Assembly: GCF_018324685.1 (NCBI RefSeq)
Contig: NZ_AP023354.1
Span: 1,240,001 to 1,304,000 of the forward strand
Length of the DNA: 64,000 nt
From: Actinocatenispora sera
GTDB lineage: Bacteria; Actinomycetota; Actinomycetes; Mycobacteriales; Micromonosporaceae
Direction of reading: 5' to 3'
Shown: positions 10,855 through 19,930 of the stretch, one piece after another
Layout: the number at the start of each line of letters is the position of its first letter
How positions within the stretch are numbered: the first letter of the stretch is position 1
The notes under the pieces: model-generated
Database searches by the model: none
What the model was told of the DNA's origin: nothing
Seen by the model: the letters and a program-made list of their open reading frames with translations, nothing else
Made by a program: the position numbers and the translations under genes

Positions 10855-13335
10855 GTGACCGAGACGACGGTGCCGCCGGGCGGCGGAGACCGGATCGAGC
10901 CGGTCGGGCTCGAAGTCGAGATGCAGCGGTCGTACCTCGATTACGCGATGAGCGTGATCGTCGGCCGCGCGCTGCCCGAGGTGCGGGACGGCCTCAAGCC
11001 GGTCCACCGCAAGATTCTGTACGGCATGTTCGACGACGGCGTGCGCCCCGACCGGGGGTACGTCAAGTGCGCCAAGGTCGTCGGCGCCGTGATGGGTAAC
11101 TACCACCCGCACGGCGACTCGGCGATCTACGACTCGCTGGTCCGGATGGCCCAGCCGTGGTCGATGCGGGCGCCGCTGATCGACGGCAACGGCAACTTCG
11201 GCTCCCCGGGCAACGACCCGGCCGCCGCCATGCGGTACACCGAGTGCCGGCTCGACCCGCTGGCCATGGAGATGCTGCGGGACATCGACGAGGACACCGT
11301 CGACTTCTCGCCGAACTACGACGGCACCACCCAGGAACCCGACGTCCTGCCGGCCCGCTTCCCGAACCTGCTGGTCAACGGCTCGGAGGGGATCGCGGTC
11401 GGGATGGCGACCCGCATCCCGCCGCACAACCTGCGCGAGGTCGCGGACGGCGTGCAGTGGTGCCTGGCGCACCCCGACGCGACCGAGGAAGAGGCGCTCG
11501 AAGCGCTGATCGGCATCGTCAAGGGCCCCGACTTCCCGACCAAGGGCCTGGTCGTCGGCACCCAGGGCATCCTCGACGCGTACCGGACCGGGCGTGGTTC
11601 GATCCGGATGCGCGCGGTGGTGGACGTCGAGGAGGACGCCAAGGGCCGCGCCATGCTCGTGGTGTCCGAGCTGCCCTACCAGGTCAACCCGGACAACCTG
11701 GCCGAGCGGATCGCCGAGCTGGTCAAGGAAGGCAAGATCAGCGGCATCGCGGACATCCGCGAGGAGTCCTCCGGCCGTACCGGCATGCGCCTGGTGCTGG
11801 TGCTCAAGCGCGACGCGGTCGCCAAGATCGTGCTCAACAACCTGTACAAGCACACCCAGCTGCAGGAGACGTTCGGCGCGAACATGCTGGCGCTGGTCGA
11901 CGGCGTGCCGCGCACCCTCAACCTGGCGCAGTTCCTGCTGCTCTACGTCAAGCACCAGATCGAGGTCATCGTCCGGCGCACCCGGTACCGGCTGCGCAAG
12001 GCCGAGGAGCGGGCCCACATCCTGCGCGGTCTGGTCAAGGCGCTCGACCAGCTGGACGAGGTCATCGCGCTGATCCGCCGCTCGCCGAGCGCGGACGCGG
12101 CCCGGACCGGCCTGATCGAGCTGCTGGACGTGGACGAGGTGCAGGCCACCGCGATCCTCGACATGCAGCTGCGCCGGCTGGCCGCCCTGGAACGGCAGAA
12201 GATCATCCAGGAACTGTCCGACATCGAGGCCACCATCGCCGACCTGCAGGACATCCTGGCCAGGCCGGAGCGGCAGCGGAAGATCGTCTCCGAGGAGCTC
12301 GCGGAGATCGTCCGGAAGCACGGCGACGAGCGGCGCACCAAGATCGTTCCGTTCGACGGCGACGTGTCGATCGAGGACCTGATCGCCCGCGAGGACGTCG
12401 TCGTGACGATCACCCGCGGCGGCTACGCCAAGCGCACCAAGGTCGACCTGTACCGCTCGCAGCGGCGCGGCGGCAAGGGCGTGCAGGGCGCCCAGCTGCG
12501 CCAGGACGACCTGGTCGATCACTTCTTCGTCTGCTCGACGCACGACTGGATCCTGTTCTTCACCAACAAGGGCCGGGTCTACCGGGCGAAGGCGTACGAG
12601 CTGCCCGAGGCGAGCCGCGCGGCCAAGGGCCAGCACGTGGCGAACCTGCTCGCCTTCCAGCCGGACGAGCACATCGCGCAGGTCATCGAGATCGCCGACT
12701 ACGAGGTCGCGCCGTACCTGGTGCTCGCCACCAAGAGCGGTGTGGTCAAGAAGACCAAGCTGTCCGATTTCGATTCGAACCGGTCCGGCGGGGTCATCGC
12801 GATCAACCTGCGCGACGAGGACGAGGTGGTCAAGGCCGCGCTCATCGGGCCGGAGGACGACCTGCTGCTGGTCAGCGCGAACGCCCAGGCCATCCGGTTC
12901 AAGGCGACCGACGAGTCGCTGCGGCCGATGGGGCGGGCCACCGCCGGGGTGATCGGCATGCGGTTCACCAACGGAGACGTGCTGCTGACGATGGAGGTGG
13001 TCAAGGAGGGTATGGACATCCTCGTGGCCACCGACGGCGGGTACGCGAAGCGGACTCCGGTGGAGGAATACCCCACCCAGAACAGGGGCGGCAAGGGGGT
13101 ACTGACCGCCAAGATCACCACCAGGCGTGGTCAACTTGTCGGTGCACTCGCGGTGTCGCCCGAGGACGAGTTGTTCGCTATCACGTCCAACGGTGGAGTA
13201 ATCCGGACTCCGGTGAAGCCTGTACGGCGGACCCGGGACCGGAACACAATGGGGGTCAAGTTGATGGACCTTCCCGCGGGCGTGACGCTGGTGGCGATCA
13301 CCCGCAACGCGGACGAGCCCGAGGAACAGGACTGA
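10855..13335 (+). CDS. gyrA: DNA gyrase subunit A
   Basis: 826 residues; the DNA-cleaving and DNA-wrapping half of gyrase. The breakage-reunion domain includes [17 protein letters not shown] (the quinolone-resistance region) and the catalytic tyrosine, residue 128, in AMRYTECRL. The C-terminal beta-pinwheel carries the GyrA box QRRGGKG at about residue 535, which distinguishes it from topoisomerase IV ParC. Serine and aspartate are present at the positions usually mutated in quinolone resistance, so the sequence looks wild type. It starts at GTG 10855. The gene for a DUF3566 membrane protein begins three bases after its stop, forming one operon. Confidence 0.98.
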   Translation: MTETTVPPGGGDRIEPVGLEVEMQRSYLDYAMSVIVGRALPEVRDGLKPVHRKILYGMFDDGVRPDRGYVKCAKVVGAVMGNYHPHGDSAIYDSLVRMAQPWSMRAPLIDGNGNFGSPGNDPAAAMRYTECRLDPLAMEMLRDIDEDTVDFSPNYDGTTQEPDVLPARFPNLLVNGSEGIAVGMATRIPPHNLREVADGVQWCLAHPDATEEEALEALIGIVKGPDFPTKGLVVGTQGILDAYRTGRGSIRMRAVVDVEEDAKGRAMLVVSELPYQVNPDNLAERIAELVKEGKISGIADIREESSGRTGMRLVLVLKRDAVAKIVLNNLYKHTQLQETFGANMLALVDGVPRTLNLAQFLLLYVKHQIEVIVRRTRYRLRKAEERAHILRGLVKALDQLDEVIALIRRSPSADAARTGLIELLDVDEVQATAILDMQLRRLAALERQKIIQELSDIEATIADLQDILARPERQRKIVSEELAEIVRKHGDERRTKIVPFDGDVSIEDLIAREDVVVTITRGGYAKRTKVDLYRSQRRGGKGVQGAQLRQDDLVDHFFVCSTHDWILFFTNKGRVYRAKAYELPEASRAAKGQHVANLLAFQPDEHIAQVIEIADYEVAPYLVLATKSGVVKKTKLSDFDSNRSGGVIAINLRDEDEVVKAALIGPEDDLLLVSANAQAIRFKATDESLRPMGRATAGVIGMRFTNGDVLLTMEVVKEGMDILVATDGGYAKRTPVEEYPTQNRGGKGVLTAKITTRRGQLVGALAVSPEDELFAITSNGGVIRTPVKPVRRTRDRNTMGVKLMDLPAGVTLVAITRNADEPEEQD

Positions 13336-13338
13336 CGT

Positions 13339-13968
13339 ATGACTGAGGCCAAGACGCACGAGACCGCCGCGGCGCGCTCCGGCCCCTCGGCCAACGGGCA
13401 GGGCAACAGGACCGTCGGGCGCGCCACCGTGCCCTCGGCCGACCCGTCGGCCACGAGCAAGTTCGTGCGGCCGCCGGGCATGAACCCGCCGCCGACCGGG
13501 CCGGTGTCCGCGCCACCGGACGGCGGCCCGGCCAAGGCTCAGGTCGCCGACGCGGTCCGGGCGGCACGGGCGACCGTGTCGGCGGCCGCATCGCGCGGAC
13601 CACGGCGGGCGCGTCTGCACCTCAAGCGCATCGACCCGTGGTCGGTGATGAAGTTCGCCTTCGCGGTGTCGCTGGTGCTGTTCATCGTGATGGTCGTGGC
13701 CACCTCGGTGCTGTACCTGGCGCTGGACACGATGGGCGTGTTCGAGAGCATCAACAAGACGCTCACCTCGCTGATCGGGTCCGCCGGTTCCGACGGCAAG
13801 GGCTTCAACCTGCAGATCACCGCCAAGGGTGTGATCGGCGTCGCAGCCCTGCTCGGTGTGGTCAACATGGTGCTGTTCACCGCGCTGTCCACGCTCGGCG
13901 CGTTCATCTACAACGTGTGCTCCGACCTGGTCGGCGGCATCGAGGTGACGCTGTCCGAGAAGGACTGA
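13339..13968 (+). CDS. DUF3566 two-helix membrane protein
   Basis: 209 residues. The first 95 or so are Pro/Gly/Ala/Ser-rich and probably cytoplasmic and disordered. The DUF3566 domain follows (from RARLHLKRIDPWSVMKFAFAVS) with two membrane helices at about residues 108-130 and 163-190. Genes of this family sit directly after gyrA across actinobacteria; the function is not established, though the position suggests expression with gyrase. The ATG lies three bases after the gyrA stop, so translation is probably coupled. A strong hairpin at 13983-14015 closes the operon. Confidence 0.92.
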   Translation: MTEAKTHETAAARSGPSANGQGNRTVGRATVPSADPSATSKFVRPPGMNPPPTGPVSAPPDGGPAKAQVADAVRAARATVSAAASRGPRRARLHLKRIDPWSVMKFAFAVSLVLFIVMVVATSVLYLALDTMGVFESINKTLTSLIGSAGSDGKGFNLQITAKGVIGVAALLGVVNMVLFTALSTLGAFIYNVCSDLVGGIEVTLSEKD

Positions 13969-13982
13969 CCCAGGTCCACCGA

Positions 13983-14015
13983 TCCGGCCCGGTACCCGTG
14001 CGGTGCCGGGCCGGA
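13983..14015 (+). terminator. Terminator-like hairpin after the gyrA operon
   Basis: Arms of 13 bases (TCCGGCCCGGTAC and GTGCCGGGCCGGA, one G-T pair) with a 7-base loop lie 14 bases after the DUF3566 stop. No T-tract follows, which is usual for terminators in very GC-rich genomes. Confidence 0.6.
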
Positions 14016-14176
14016 ATCGTCTCTGTGGAGCCCGATTCGGGCGACCGGTGCGCGGTTCGCTGGTACCGTCGGCGATGCCGCCGGGTCGACACCCGGCGGT
14101 GGGTGCACTGCGTCGCCACGCCGACCCCGGGTGGCGCCGACCGGGCAGCCATGGGGTAATCTTCAGGCTCGCGCAG

Positions 14177-14250
14177 GGGGCTATAGCTCAGTCGGTTAGA
14201 GCGCATCGCTGATAACGATGAGGTCGCTGGTTCGATTCCAGCTAGCCCCA
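14177..14250 (+). tRNA. tRNA-Ile (GAT anticodon)
   Basis: 74 nt. The acceptor stem GGGGCTA pairs with TAGCCCC, with discriminator A. The D-arm TAGCTCAGTCGGTTAGAGC, the anticodon loop CTGATAA (anticodon GAT) and the T-arm with GGTTCGATTCC are all canonical. The 3' CCA is not encoded. tRNA-Ile followed by tRNA-Ala after gyrA is the standard actinobacterial arrangement. Confidence 0.98.
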
Positions 14251-14307
14251 CTCCCGAGCCGTTGCGTCGACCGTCCGCGGCCGGCGAGATTCGCAACTAG
14301 GGGACAG

Positions 14308-14436
14308 ATGGTGAAGAAGCTTTTGATCGTCGCCGCGGTTGTCGGCGTCGCTGCGCTGGTGGCGAAGAAGGTCAAGGACGCGAACGACGAGCGTGCGCTC
14401 TGGCACGAGGCCACCACGTCTCCTGACCTTCGCTAA
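14308..14436 (+). CDS. DLW-39 family small protein
   Basis: 42 residues: a hydrophobic N-terminal helix (VKKLLIVAAVVGVAALVAKKV) followed by an acidic-basic tail ending ERALWHEATTSPDLR. The ATG at 14308 is preceded by AGGGGA. Small DLW-motif proteins between the tRNA-Ile and tRNA-Ala genes are conserved through actinomycetes, and the LW of that motif is visible in RALWHEAT. Function is unknown; a single membrane anchor is likely. An upstream in-frame GTG would begin inside the tRNA gene and is not credible. Confidence 0.88.
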   Translation: MVKKLLIVAAVVGVAALVAKKVKDANDERALWHEATTSPDLR

Positions 14437-14446
14437 TAGCATCGGG

Positions 14447-14463
14447 CCGGGTCCCCGACCCGG
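14447..14463 (+). terminator. Short hairpin after the DLW-39 gene
   Basis: CCGGGTC-CCC-GACCCGG is a perfect 7-bp stem with a 3-base loop, 10 bases past the stop codon. It is a plausible weak terminator. Confidence 0.4.
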
Positions 14464-14555
14464 TCCGGAACACACACCGGCCCGGCGGCGATCCCAGCCG
14501 TCGGGCTACGGTGCTGTTTCTTGGGCAGTGCTGTTCTTCGACAGTGCCGTTTCCC

Positions 14556-14628
14556 GGGGCTGTAGCTCAACTGGCAGAGCATCGCCTTTGCAAGGCGGGG
14601 GTTAGGGGTTCAAGTCCCCTCAGCTCCA
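14556..14628 (+). tRNA. tRNA-Ala (TGC anticodon)
   Basis: 73 nt. The acceptor GGGGCTG pairs with CAGCTCC (one G-T pair), with discriminator A. The D-arm TAGCTCAACTGGCAGAGC, the anticodon loop TTTGCAA (anticodon TGC) and the T-arm GGTTCAAGTCC are standard. CCA is not encoded. Confidence 0.98.
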
Positions 14629-14658
14629 CCCGGAGTTTCCCAGGTCAACGCGACAGAA

Positions 14659-14698
14659 GCGGGCCAGCGGACCGCAGTAGCGGTCGGCACTGGCCCGC
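14659..14698 (+). terminator. Hairpin downstream of tRNA-Ala
   Basis: The outer arms GCGGGCCAG (14659-14667) and CTGGCCCGC (14690-14698) are perfectly complementary, and an inner ACCG/CGGT pair lies between them. It sits 30 bases after the tRNA and is a likely transcription stop. Confidence 0.5.
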
Positions 14699-14763
14699 GA
14701 AAGTCAGCAGAACTCAGCAAGCGGCAGCGCTAGGCAGGGATAAGCGCCGGGGCCCCGTCATCC

Positions 14764-15035
14764 TCAGCGCGTCCGGAACCGGAAGGCCGGCCACCGAGAC
14801 CTCCTGGGCACGTCCGCTGGATGCGACGAGCTGCACCGCGGCGTCGCGGACACCAGTTCGTCCGGCGTGGGCCACTCGCGACCGAAGGCGGGTCCGAAGT
14901 AGACGACCTCGGTGCGCAGCGCGTGCTTGACGATGCCCAGCAGGTTGGCTCCGGTCGGCGTACGGGCAGCCGCAGGTCGCGTTCGGAGAGGCCGTTCAGC
15001 GTCCACAGCAGTACGTCTTTCGGTGCGGTCGCCAT
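14764..15035 (-). pseudogene. DinB/DUF664-type protein gene, frameshifted and truncated
   Basis: The first 26 codons (from ATG at 15035) read MATAPKDVLLWTLNGLSERDLRL, and the neighbouring frame continues TPTGANLLGIVKHALRTEVVYFGPAFGRE. Together these match the start of DUF664 (DinB-like four-helix, thiol-S-transferase superfamily) proteins, where TPTGTNLLGLVKH directly follows the first helix. The join needs a one-base change at about 14955-14965. After PDELV the similarity stops, while intact relatives continue for another 80-100 residues, so the 3' half is lost. It is probably a remnant unless the frameshift is a sequence error. Confidence 0.6.
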
Positions 15036-15097
15036 ACGGGCAGCCTGGCACGCCGGGCGCTCGCGGTGCCGTCGGCGGGCTGGCTACCGGGTTCGTG

Positions 15098-15844
15098 CTA
15101 CTGGGATCGCAGCACCTCGAACTCGCAGCCCGGTGAATCCGGGTCGAAGCCGTGTTCGATCAACCAGCGGGCGGCGCTCAGGCTGCGCACCGACCACCAG
15201 GCGCGGACCACATCGAGGTCGACGCCGGTACCGTAGCCGGCCACGACGTCGGTGAGGTGTTCCTCGTGCCCCAGCGTCAGGATGGCGAGGTCGTACAGTG
15301 CGTCGCCCGGTGCGGCCTCGGACCAGTCGAGTACCCCGGTGACCTCGTCACCGTCCACGAACACGTGGGTGAGCTGCAGGTCGCCGTGGATGAACACCGG
15401 CGTGAACGGTCGGAACGCGGCCTCGGCGATCCGCCGGTTGCGGGCGACCAGGTCGGCGGGCAGGACATCGTTCGCCGCCAGCCAGTCGCATTCGGTGTCG
15501 AGATGCGCGGCGATCGCGTCCTGGTTCTTACCCGGCCAGGGCGGAAGCGGCGCGTCGTGCAGCCTCCGTACGGCGGTGCCGGCCGCGGCCCATGCCGCCG
15601 GTGACGCGGGCGACGGCTCACCGAGGATGCCGAGCGCCGTACCGGGCAGGGCGGCGAGCGCGAGTACCGACGGCTTGTGCCAGAGCACTTCCGCGGTCGG
15701 GATCGGTGCCCTGGCCATCGCTTCGACCTCGACGTCGAGCCGGGCCGGGTCGGAGTCGACCTTCAGGAACATGTCGCCGACCCGCAGCGTCGTGCGCTCC
15801 CGATGCCCGACGACGACCTCGATCTCGTCCACGCCGATCATCAT
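15098..15844 (-). CDS. Aminoglycoside phosphotransferase-family protein
   Basis: 248 residues from the ATG at 15844; an in-frame start 24 bases earlier is possible. The kinase-like fold is shown by HGDLQLTHVFVDG (about residues 158-170, the HxD catalytic loop) and GVLDWSEAAPGDALYDLA (about 176-193, metal-binding Asp and the usual DxA ending). The N-terminal part MIGVDEIEVVVGHRERTTLRVGDMFLKV resembles the beta-strand lobe that positions ATP. The catalytic loop has Thr-His where many relatives have an Asn, so activity is likely but not certain. Family members phosphorylate aminoglycosides, homoserine, choline or other small alcohols; nothing nearby identifies the substrate. Confidence 0.8.
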   Translation of the reverse strand: MMIGVDEIEVVVGHRERTTLRVGDMFLKVDSDPARLDVEVEAMARAPIPTAEVLWHKPSVLALAALPGTALGILGEPSPASPAAWAAAGTAVRRLHDAPLPPWPGKNQDAIAAHLDTECDWLAANDVLPADLVARNRRIAEAAFRPFTPVFIHGDLQLTHVFVDGDEVTGVLDWSEAAPGDALYDLAILTLGHEEHLTDVVAGYGTGVDLDVVRAWWSVRSLSAARWLIEHGFDPDSPGCEFEVLRSQ

Positions 15845-16051
15845 CGCGGCTGGCCCCCAACCCGCCAACGGGTTTGTCGCCCGCGGCCGGGGTACGGCCT
15901 GGGCGCGACCGGGCGCGTCGAGCCAATCCGCGTCGCGCGGTACGGCCGGGTGTTACGACCGGGTGGATTGCGCGCGATCGGACGCCGGGGTCGACAGGGA
16001 CGCTGCGGGTTGGAACTCTGTCGGTGCGTTGGTGGAGCGGGCGGGAGTGCG

Positions 16052-16549
16052 ATGCGCGTCGAGTTCACGGCACGTCGGGACGAGCAGTACTGGCGGCAGC
16101 TGATGCGGGATCGACTGAGGTCGGATTCGCGGTGGACCGTCTACCTGTTCTGGCTTCTGGTGGTGGCGGTCGGGTTGTGTTTCGCGACGGGCAGCCGCGG
16201 TGCTGTCGTCGCCGGGGTGGCCGTGCTGCTCGTGCTCGTCCTGCTGGTGCAGTCGATGCTGTTCCCGGTGCGCCGAGCCCTCAGGCGGCTGCCGTCGTAC
16301 GCGTCGGACCCGCGCCGGATCGTCTGCGACGCGGACGGGCTGACGGTCGAGTCCGACATCTTCTGCGGCCGTTACGGCTGGGGCGCCTTCACCCGGGCCC
16401 GGCAGAAGCCGTACGCGTACCTGCTGTTCGTCGGTTCGCAACAGTACGTCGATCTGCCCCGAGCCGGCCTCACCGGTGACCAGGACGAGCAGCTCCGCGA
16501 ACTCCTGACCGAGCGCGGTCTGCTGACCTACGGCCCATCGACCAGTTGA
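16052..16549 (+). CDS. YcxB-like membrane protein
   Basis: 165 residues. Two adjacent membrane helices (about residues 30-50 and 52-72) follow a short charged N-terminus. The C-terminal half (VCDADGLTVESDIFCGRYGWGAF ... LLFVGSQQYVDLPRAGL) resembles the YcxB-like domain, a small PH-like soluble fold. The ATG at 16052 has GCGGGAG upstream. The 3' end overlaps the convergent amidohydrolase gene by 22 bases. Function of this family is unknown. Confidence 0.75.
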   Translation: MRVEFTARRDEQYWRQLMRDRLRSDSRWTVYLFWLLVVAVGLCFATGSRGAVVAGVAVLLVLVLLVQSMLFPVRRALRRLPSYASDPRRIVCDADGLTVESDIFCGRYGWGAFTRARQKPYAYLLFVGSQQYVDLPRAGLTGDQDEQLRELLTERGLLTYGPSTS

Positions 16550-17613
16550 CCGCCTGCGCCGGTGCGGTCAGCGTGGTGCCGGACCGTGCCGCGGAGCACG
16601 ACGGCGAGCGGTCGGTCCAGTGTGGACAGATCGGTGCGCGGGTCGGCGTCGTAGACGACGGCGTCGGCCGGTGCGCCGTCGACCAGGCCGTCCAACCCGA
16701 GGTACGAGCGGGCCGTCCAGGACGCGGCGCCGAGCGCGGCGTCGGCCGGCACCCCCGCGGCGACCAGGGCGCGTACCTCGTCGGCGACCCGGCCGTGCGG
16801 TCGCGAGTCGGTACCGGCGAGCAGCGTGACGCCCGCCTCGGCCGCGGCGGCGGCCAGTGCGGCGTGCACACCGGCACCGGACAGGTACCAGCGGCGTCGG
16901 GGGCTGTCCGGCTGCTGCTCGACCCGGTGCAGCGAGTCGGTGATGGTCGCGAGGGTGGGGGTCAGCGCCGTGCCCTGCGCCGCCATCTGGCTCAACAGTG
17001 CGGGATCCAGGCACATGCCGTGTTCCAGCGAGTCGACCCCGGCGGCGACCGCGGCGGCGCCGCCGGCGGCGTGCTGGGAGTGCACCGCGAGCCGGCCGCC
17101 GACCTCGTGCACCCGGCGCACCGTCTCGCGCAGCACCTCGGCCGGCACCGGTTCGTCGCCGGGGTGCCAGTCGGTGATGATCTTCGCCCAGCCGGTACGG
17201 CGGGCCTGCTCGGCCGCGACGCCGGGCAGGTCGGCGAGGTCGGCGCGCCGGCCCCAGCCGTCGAAGAAGGTGTCGTGCTGGGCGATCCACGGCCCGGCGT
17301 GCACGGCGCGGGGTACGTCGGGATCGGCGCCGAACCAGGCGGGCGGTTCGCCGGCGATGCCCGGCGCGCGGATCATCGTCACCCCGGCGGCGACATGATC
17401 GTGCAGGTCGGCCCGGAGCATGTCGGGATCGAGCGGCTGGCCCGGGCTTTCGGCGCCGGGGTGGGTGTGCGCGTCGACGAGACCGGGCAGCAGCCAGCCC
17501 TCGGCGACGAGGTCCGCCCCCGGCACCGGGTCGGTCGCCCACCGGTCGCCGTCGGCGTACAGATCGAGCCAGCGACCGTCGGGCAGAGCGCGCCCGCGTA
17601 CCCGTAGCACCAT
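16528..17613 (-). CDS. Amidohydrolase family protein
   Basis: 361 residues with the metal-dependent hydrolase (TIM barrel) pattern. DAHTHPG at about residue 47 gives the HxH motif, HSQHA (about 178) and EHGMCLD (about 196) follow, and GTDSRPHG (about 268) gives the active-site Asp. The end LSTLDRPLAVVLRGTVRHH is the typical return to the small beta-sandwich domain. The single VTMIRAPG strand and the Lys in WAKIITDW (about residue 144) are where relatives place a metal-bridging carboxylated lysine. Related enzymes are imidazolonepropionase or prolidase-like hydrolases; the substrate cannot be assigned. The start is ATG 17613. Confidence 0.8.
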   Translation of the reverse strand: MVLRVRGRALPDGRWLDLYADGDRWATDPVPGADLVAEGWLLPGLVDAHTHPGAESPGQPLDPDMLRADLHDHVAAGVTMIRAPGIAGEPPAWFGADPDVPRAVHAGPWIAQHDTFFDGWGRRADLADLPGVAAEQARRTGWAKIITDWHPGDEPVPAEVLRETVRRVHEVGGRLAVHSQHAAGGAAAVAAGVDSLEHGMCLDPALLSQMAAQGTALTPTLATITDSLHRVEQQPDSPRRRWYLSGAGVHAALAAAAAEAGVTLLAGTDSRPHGRVADEVRALVAAGVPADAALGAASWTARSYLGLDGLVDGAPADAVVYDADPRTDLSTLDRPLAVVLRGTVRHHADRTGAGGQLVDGP

Positions 17614-17701
17614 CGGCTCTCCCTGTCCGTACTCGAAGATCCCCGCGGAACGGCGTGCGGCCCCCTTCCACGAGGACCCTCACGGTACGCGGGCGAGCAG
17701 G

Positions 17702-18145
17702 TCAGACGTGCTTCGGCGGCTGCGTCCGGTTGGTGATGCTGACCCGGTTCCACACGTTGATCACGGCGATCGCGAGGATCAGGTCGGCGAGCTCCTGGTC
17801 GCTGAAGTGCTTGGTGGCGGGCTCCCACACCTCGTCCGGCACCCCGTCCGGGCCGAGCTTGGTCACCGCGTCGGTCAGCGCCAGGACCGAGCGCTCCCGG
17901 TCGTCGAAGAACGGGCCCTCCTGCCAGGCCGCCACCGCGAACAGCCGGCGGCTGTCCTCGCCCGCGGCGGCCGCCTCGCGGCTGTGCATGTCGATGCAGA
18001 ACGCGCACCCGTTCAGGATGGAGGCGCGCAGCTGGATCAGGTGCAGCAGGCTGCCGTCGACCCGCTCGTTGACGAAGTTCTGCAGCCCCATCACCTGCTG
18101 GAAACCGGCCTGCAGGCTGGTCATGGCGAGCCGTTGGTTGCTCAT
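17702..18145 (-). CDS. Carboxymuconolactone decarboxylase / AhpD-like protein
   Basis: 147 residues from ATG 18145 (GGGGAGAA upstream). The motif GCAFCIDMHSREA (about residues 47-59) gives the CxxC followed by His that forms the redox centre in AhpD-type alkylhydroperoxidases. The rest is the all-helical CMD fold, ending QELADLILAIAVINVWNRVSI. It probably acts as a thiol peroxidase-like enzyme in oxidative defence. It is preceded by the broken SDR gene on the same strand, which may once have been its operon partner. Confidence 0.88.
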   Translation of the reverse strand: MSNQRLAMTSLQAGFQQVMGLQNFVNERVDGSLLHLIQLRASILNGCAFCIDMHSREAAAAGEDSRRLFAVAAWQEGPFFDDRERSVLALTDAVTKLGPDGVPDEVWEPATKHFSDQELADLILAIAVINVWNRVSITNRTQPPKHV

Positions 18146-18244
18146 CGTCGTTCTCCCCTCGTACGGATGCGTCTCACCAGGTAGACGCGACCGTGCCGCG
18201 AGCTGTGACGTGAAGCGCGTCACGGCCGGACCGGGCCACCGCGG

Positions 18245-19008
18245 TCAGGGGGTGCGGTCGGGCAGCCGGGTGAACAGGTGGCGCGGGCCGGCCGAGGCAC
18301 CCCCGTCGACCGGCAGCGTCACCCCGGTGATCCAGGACGCGTCGGGCGAGCACAGGAAGGCGAGCGCGTTGGCGACGTCCGCCGGCTCGCCGATCCGACC
18401 GAGCGGGTACAGCACCGACATCTGGTCCGGCCGACCCGGCTGGTCGTCCCAGACCCGGGTACGGATGGTGCCCGGCGCCACCAGGTTCACCCGGATGCCG
18501 CGCGGCCCGAACTCCGCCGCGAGCTGTTGGGTGAGGTTCACCAGTCCGGCCTTCGCCGCCGAGTACGGGGCACCGCCCCAGGCGGCGAGCCCGTTCACCG
18601 ACCCGACGAGGGCGATCGCGCCGCCGGCCGTCATCCGCGGTACCGCCGCCCGGATGCACCGGACCACGCCGTACAGGTTGAGCTCGACCAGCCGGCGCCA
18701 GTCGTCGTCGGTCTCGTCCAGGAAGCTCGGCGGGCTGTCCTTGTCGCCGCCGGCGGTACAGACCAGGTCGTCCACCGGCCGAACCGGGCGATGCACTCGG
18801 CGACGCAGGCGTCGACGGATGCCGGGTCGGTCACGTCCAGGTGCGCGGCGAGTACGCCGGGGTCGGTGGCGAGTTGCTGCGCGGCGGTGAGGTCGACGTC
18901 GGCGGCGAGCACACGCGCCCCGGTGGCGCGGAACTTTCGTACGGTCGCGCGGCCGATGCCGTGCCCGGCGCCGGTGACGAGAACGACCGGGCTGGTCGAA
19001 TGGCTCAT
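18245..19008 (-). pseudogene. Short-chain dehydrogenase/reductase with a one-base frameshift
   Basis: The first frame (ATG 19008) gives VVLVTGAGHGIGRATVRKF, the Rossmann TGxxxGIG motif, and runs to CIARFGR. The second frame picks up at about 18785 with VDDLVCTAGGDKDSP, the usual NAG region, and runs through the catalytic Ser (GSVNGLAAWGG), YSAAKAG (YxxxK), a PG-type cofactor loop and the C-terminal GVTLPVDGGAS. The two halves join perfectly if one base is restored at about 18775-18785 (RFG followed by PVDDLV). So it is either a very recent loss of function or a sequence error. The intact product would be a classical SDR of about 254 residues; its substrate is unknown. Confidence 0.8.
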
Positions 19009-19356
19009 CCCAGCAGGTTAGGGCCCGTCGGTCAGCAGGTGAGGGCCTGCCGGGTGAGCCACGGAGGCAACGCCGTGGCGTGCCGGCAGGCGCGAGCACG
19101 CTGCCCCCGCTCGTGAACGCCGGGTGGGCCCGGGTCGCAGCGGCGGCGGCGCGGCCGGGGCCCTGGTACGACGCGGCGATCTCGGGCACGGCGGGCCGGT
19201 CGATGAGCCGGTTCGGTGGCGGCCTCGGGCGCGGAACCGCGGACGGTCGATGTGCCGGGTCGACGCCGTGACCGGTACCTGCCCGGTCGGTTCGAGGATT
19301 CGACGCTGGGTCTTGCGCGGCGTGGTGGTTCCGGCGCGGCGTGCAAGGATGGGCGC
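19009..19356. other. Gene-free region upstream of a small membrane protein
   Basis: 348 bases. Open frames here have shadow-like Arg/Pro composition and no recognisable domain. It contains the divergent promoters for the SDR gene and the membrane protein gene at 19357, but I cannot place hexamers with confidence. Confidence 0.4.
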
Positions 19357-19740
19357 GTGGTCGTGGCGGGCGTGGTCGGGCTGGTGCTCGGCGTGGCGTC
19401 GGCGGTCGTGGTCGTGCTGGCGGCGGTCGGGGTGCTGGCCGGCTCGGCCGGCGGCTATGTGTGCCTGTCGCTGTGCGCGGTCGGGTTCGGCGCGGCGGGC
19501 GTGGCGCTGCTCGCCGCGAGCCGGGTGATGCCCCGCGGTTGGCCGCCGCGCGAGCAGGATCCCAGCGCCGCGTCCGGTGGCGTCCACAGGGACGAGGGGC
19601 CGGCGTCTGGTGGCGACGATGGGGACGGTGGGCCGGCGTCTGGTGGCGACGGTGGGCCGGCGTCCGGTGGCGACGGCGCGGGCCGTGGGCCGGGATCCGG
19701 TGGGCCGACAGGCGGACCGGCCGACGAGGAGAACCTCTGA
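19357..19740 (+). CDS. Small two-helix membrane protein with Gly/Asp-rich repeat tail
   Basis: 127 residues from GTG 19357. Two hydrophobic helices (VVAGVVGLVLGVASAVVVVLA and YVCLSLCAVGFGAAGVALLAA) form the first half. The second half is a repetitive tail of GGPASGGDG units encoded by near-identical DNA repeats at about 19600-19690. Nothing similar is known to me, so function is unassigned. An earlier in-frame start at 19216 would add an Arg-rich segment with no support. The repeats probably vary in number between strains. Confidence 0.6.
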   Translation: MVVAGVVGLVLGVASAVVVVLAAVGVLAGSAGGYVCLSLCAVGFGAAGVALLAASRVMPRGWPPREQDPSAASGGVHRDEGPASGGDDGDGGPASGGDGGPASGGDGAGRGPGSGGPTGGPADEENL

Positions 19741-19930
19741 GACGCGCGTGACGGCTGCGGCCAACGTGGGCCCTGAGCTGTTCGCCCCCGGCGGCGGCGA
19801 CCTCCGGTGCGGTACCGGATCTCCCCCGGGCGGGGGAGCGGTCTCCCTCGTCGAGGGAAGGGGCGACGGCGCGCGCGAGGCCAGTATCGAGCCATGACAG
19901 CCGCTTCGCTTCTGCCCGCCCGCCCGCCCG

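Noticed and set aside
10810-13620. A 936-residue reverse-strand frame over gyrA
   Set aside because: Antisense shadow of gyrA; composition and lack of motifs show it is not coding.
15845-16051. Further gene between the phosphotransferase and the YcxB-like gene
   Set aside because: Only 207 bases, with no frame that has a ribosome site or protein-like composition; it is the divergent promoter region.
19032-19346. Reverse-strand ORF of 104 codons between the SDR and the membrane-protein genes
   Set aside because: Arg/Pro-rich composition without hydrophobic pattern or motif, and no ribosome site.
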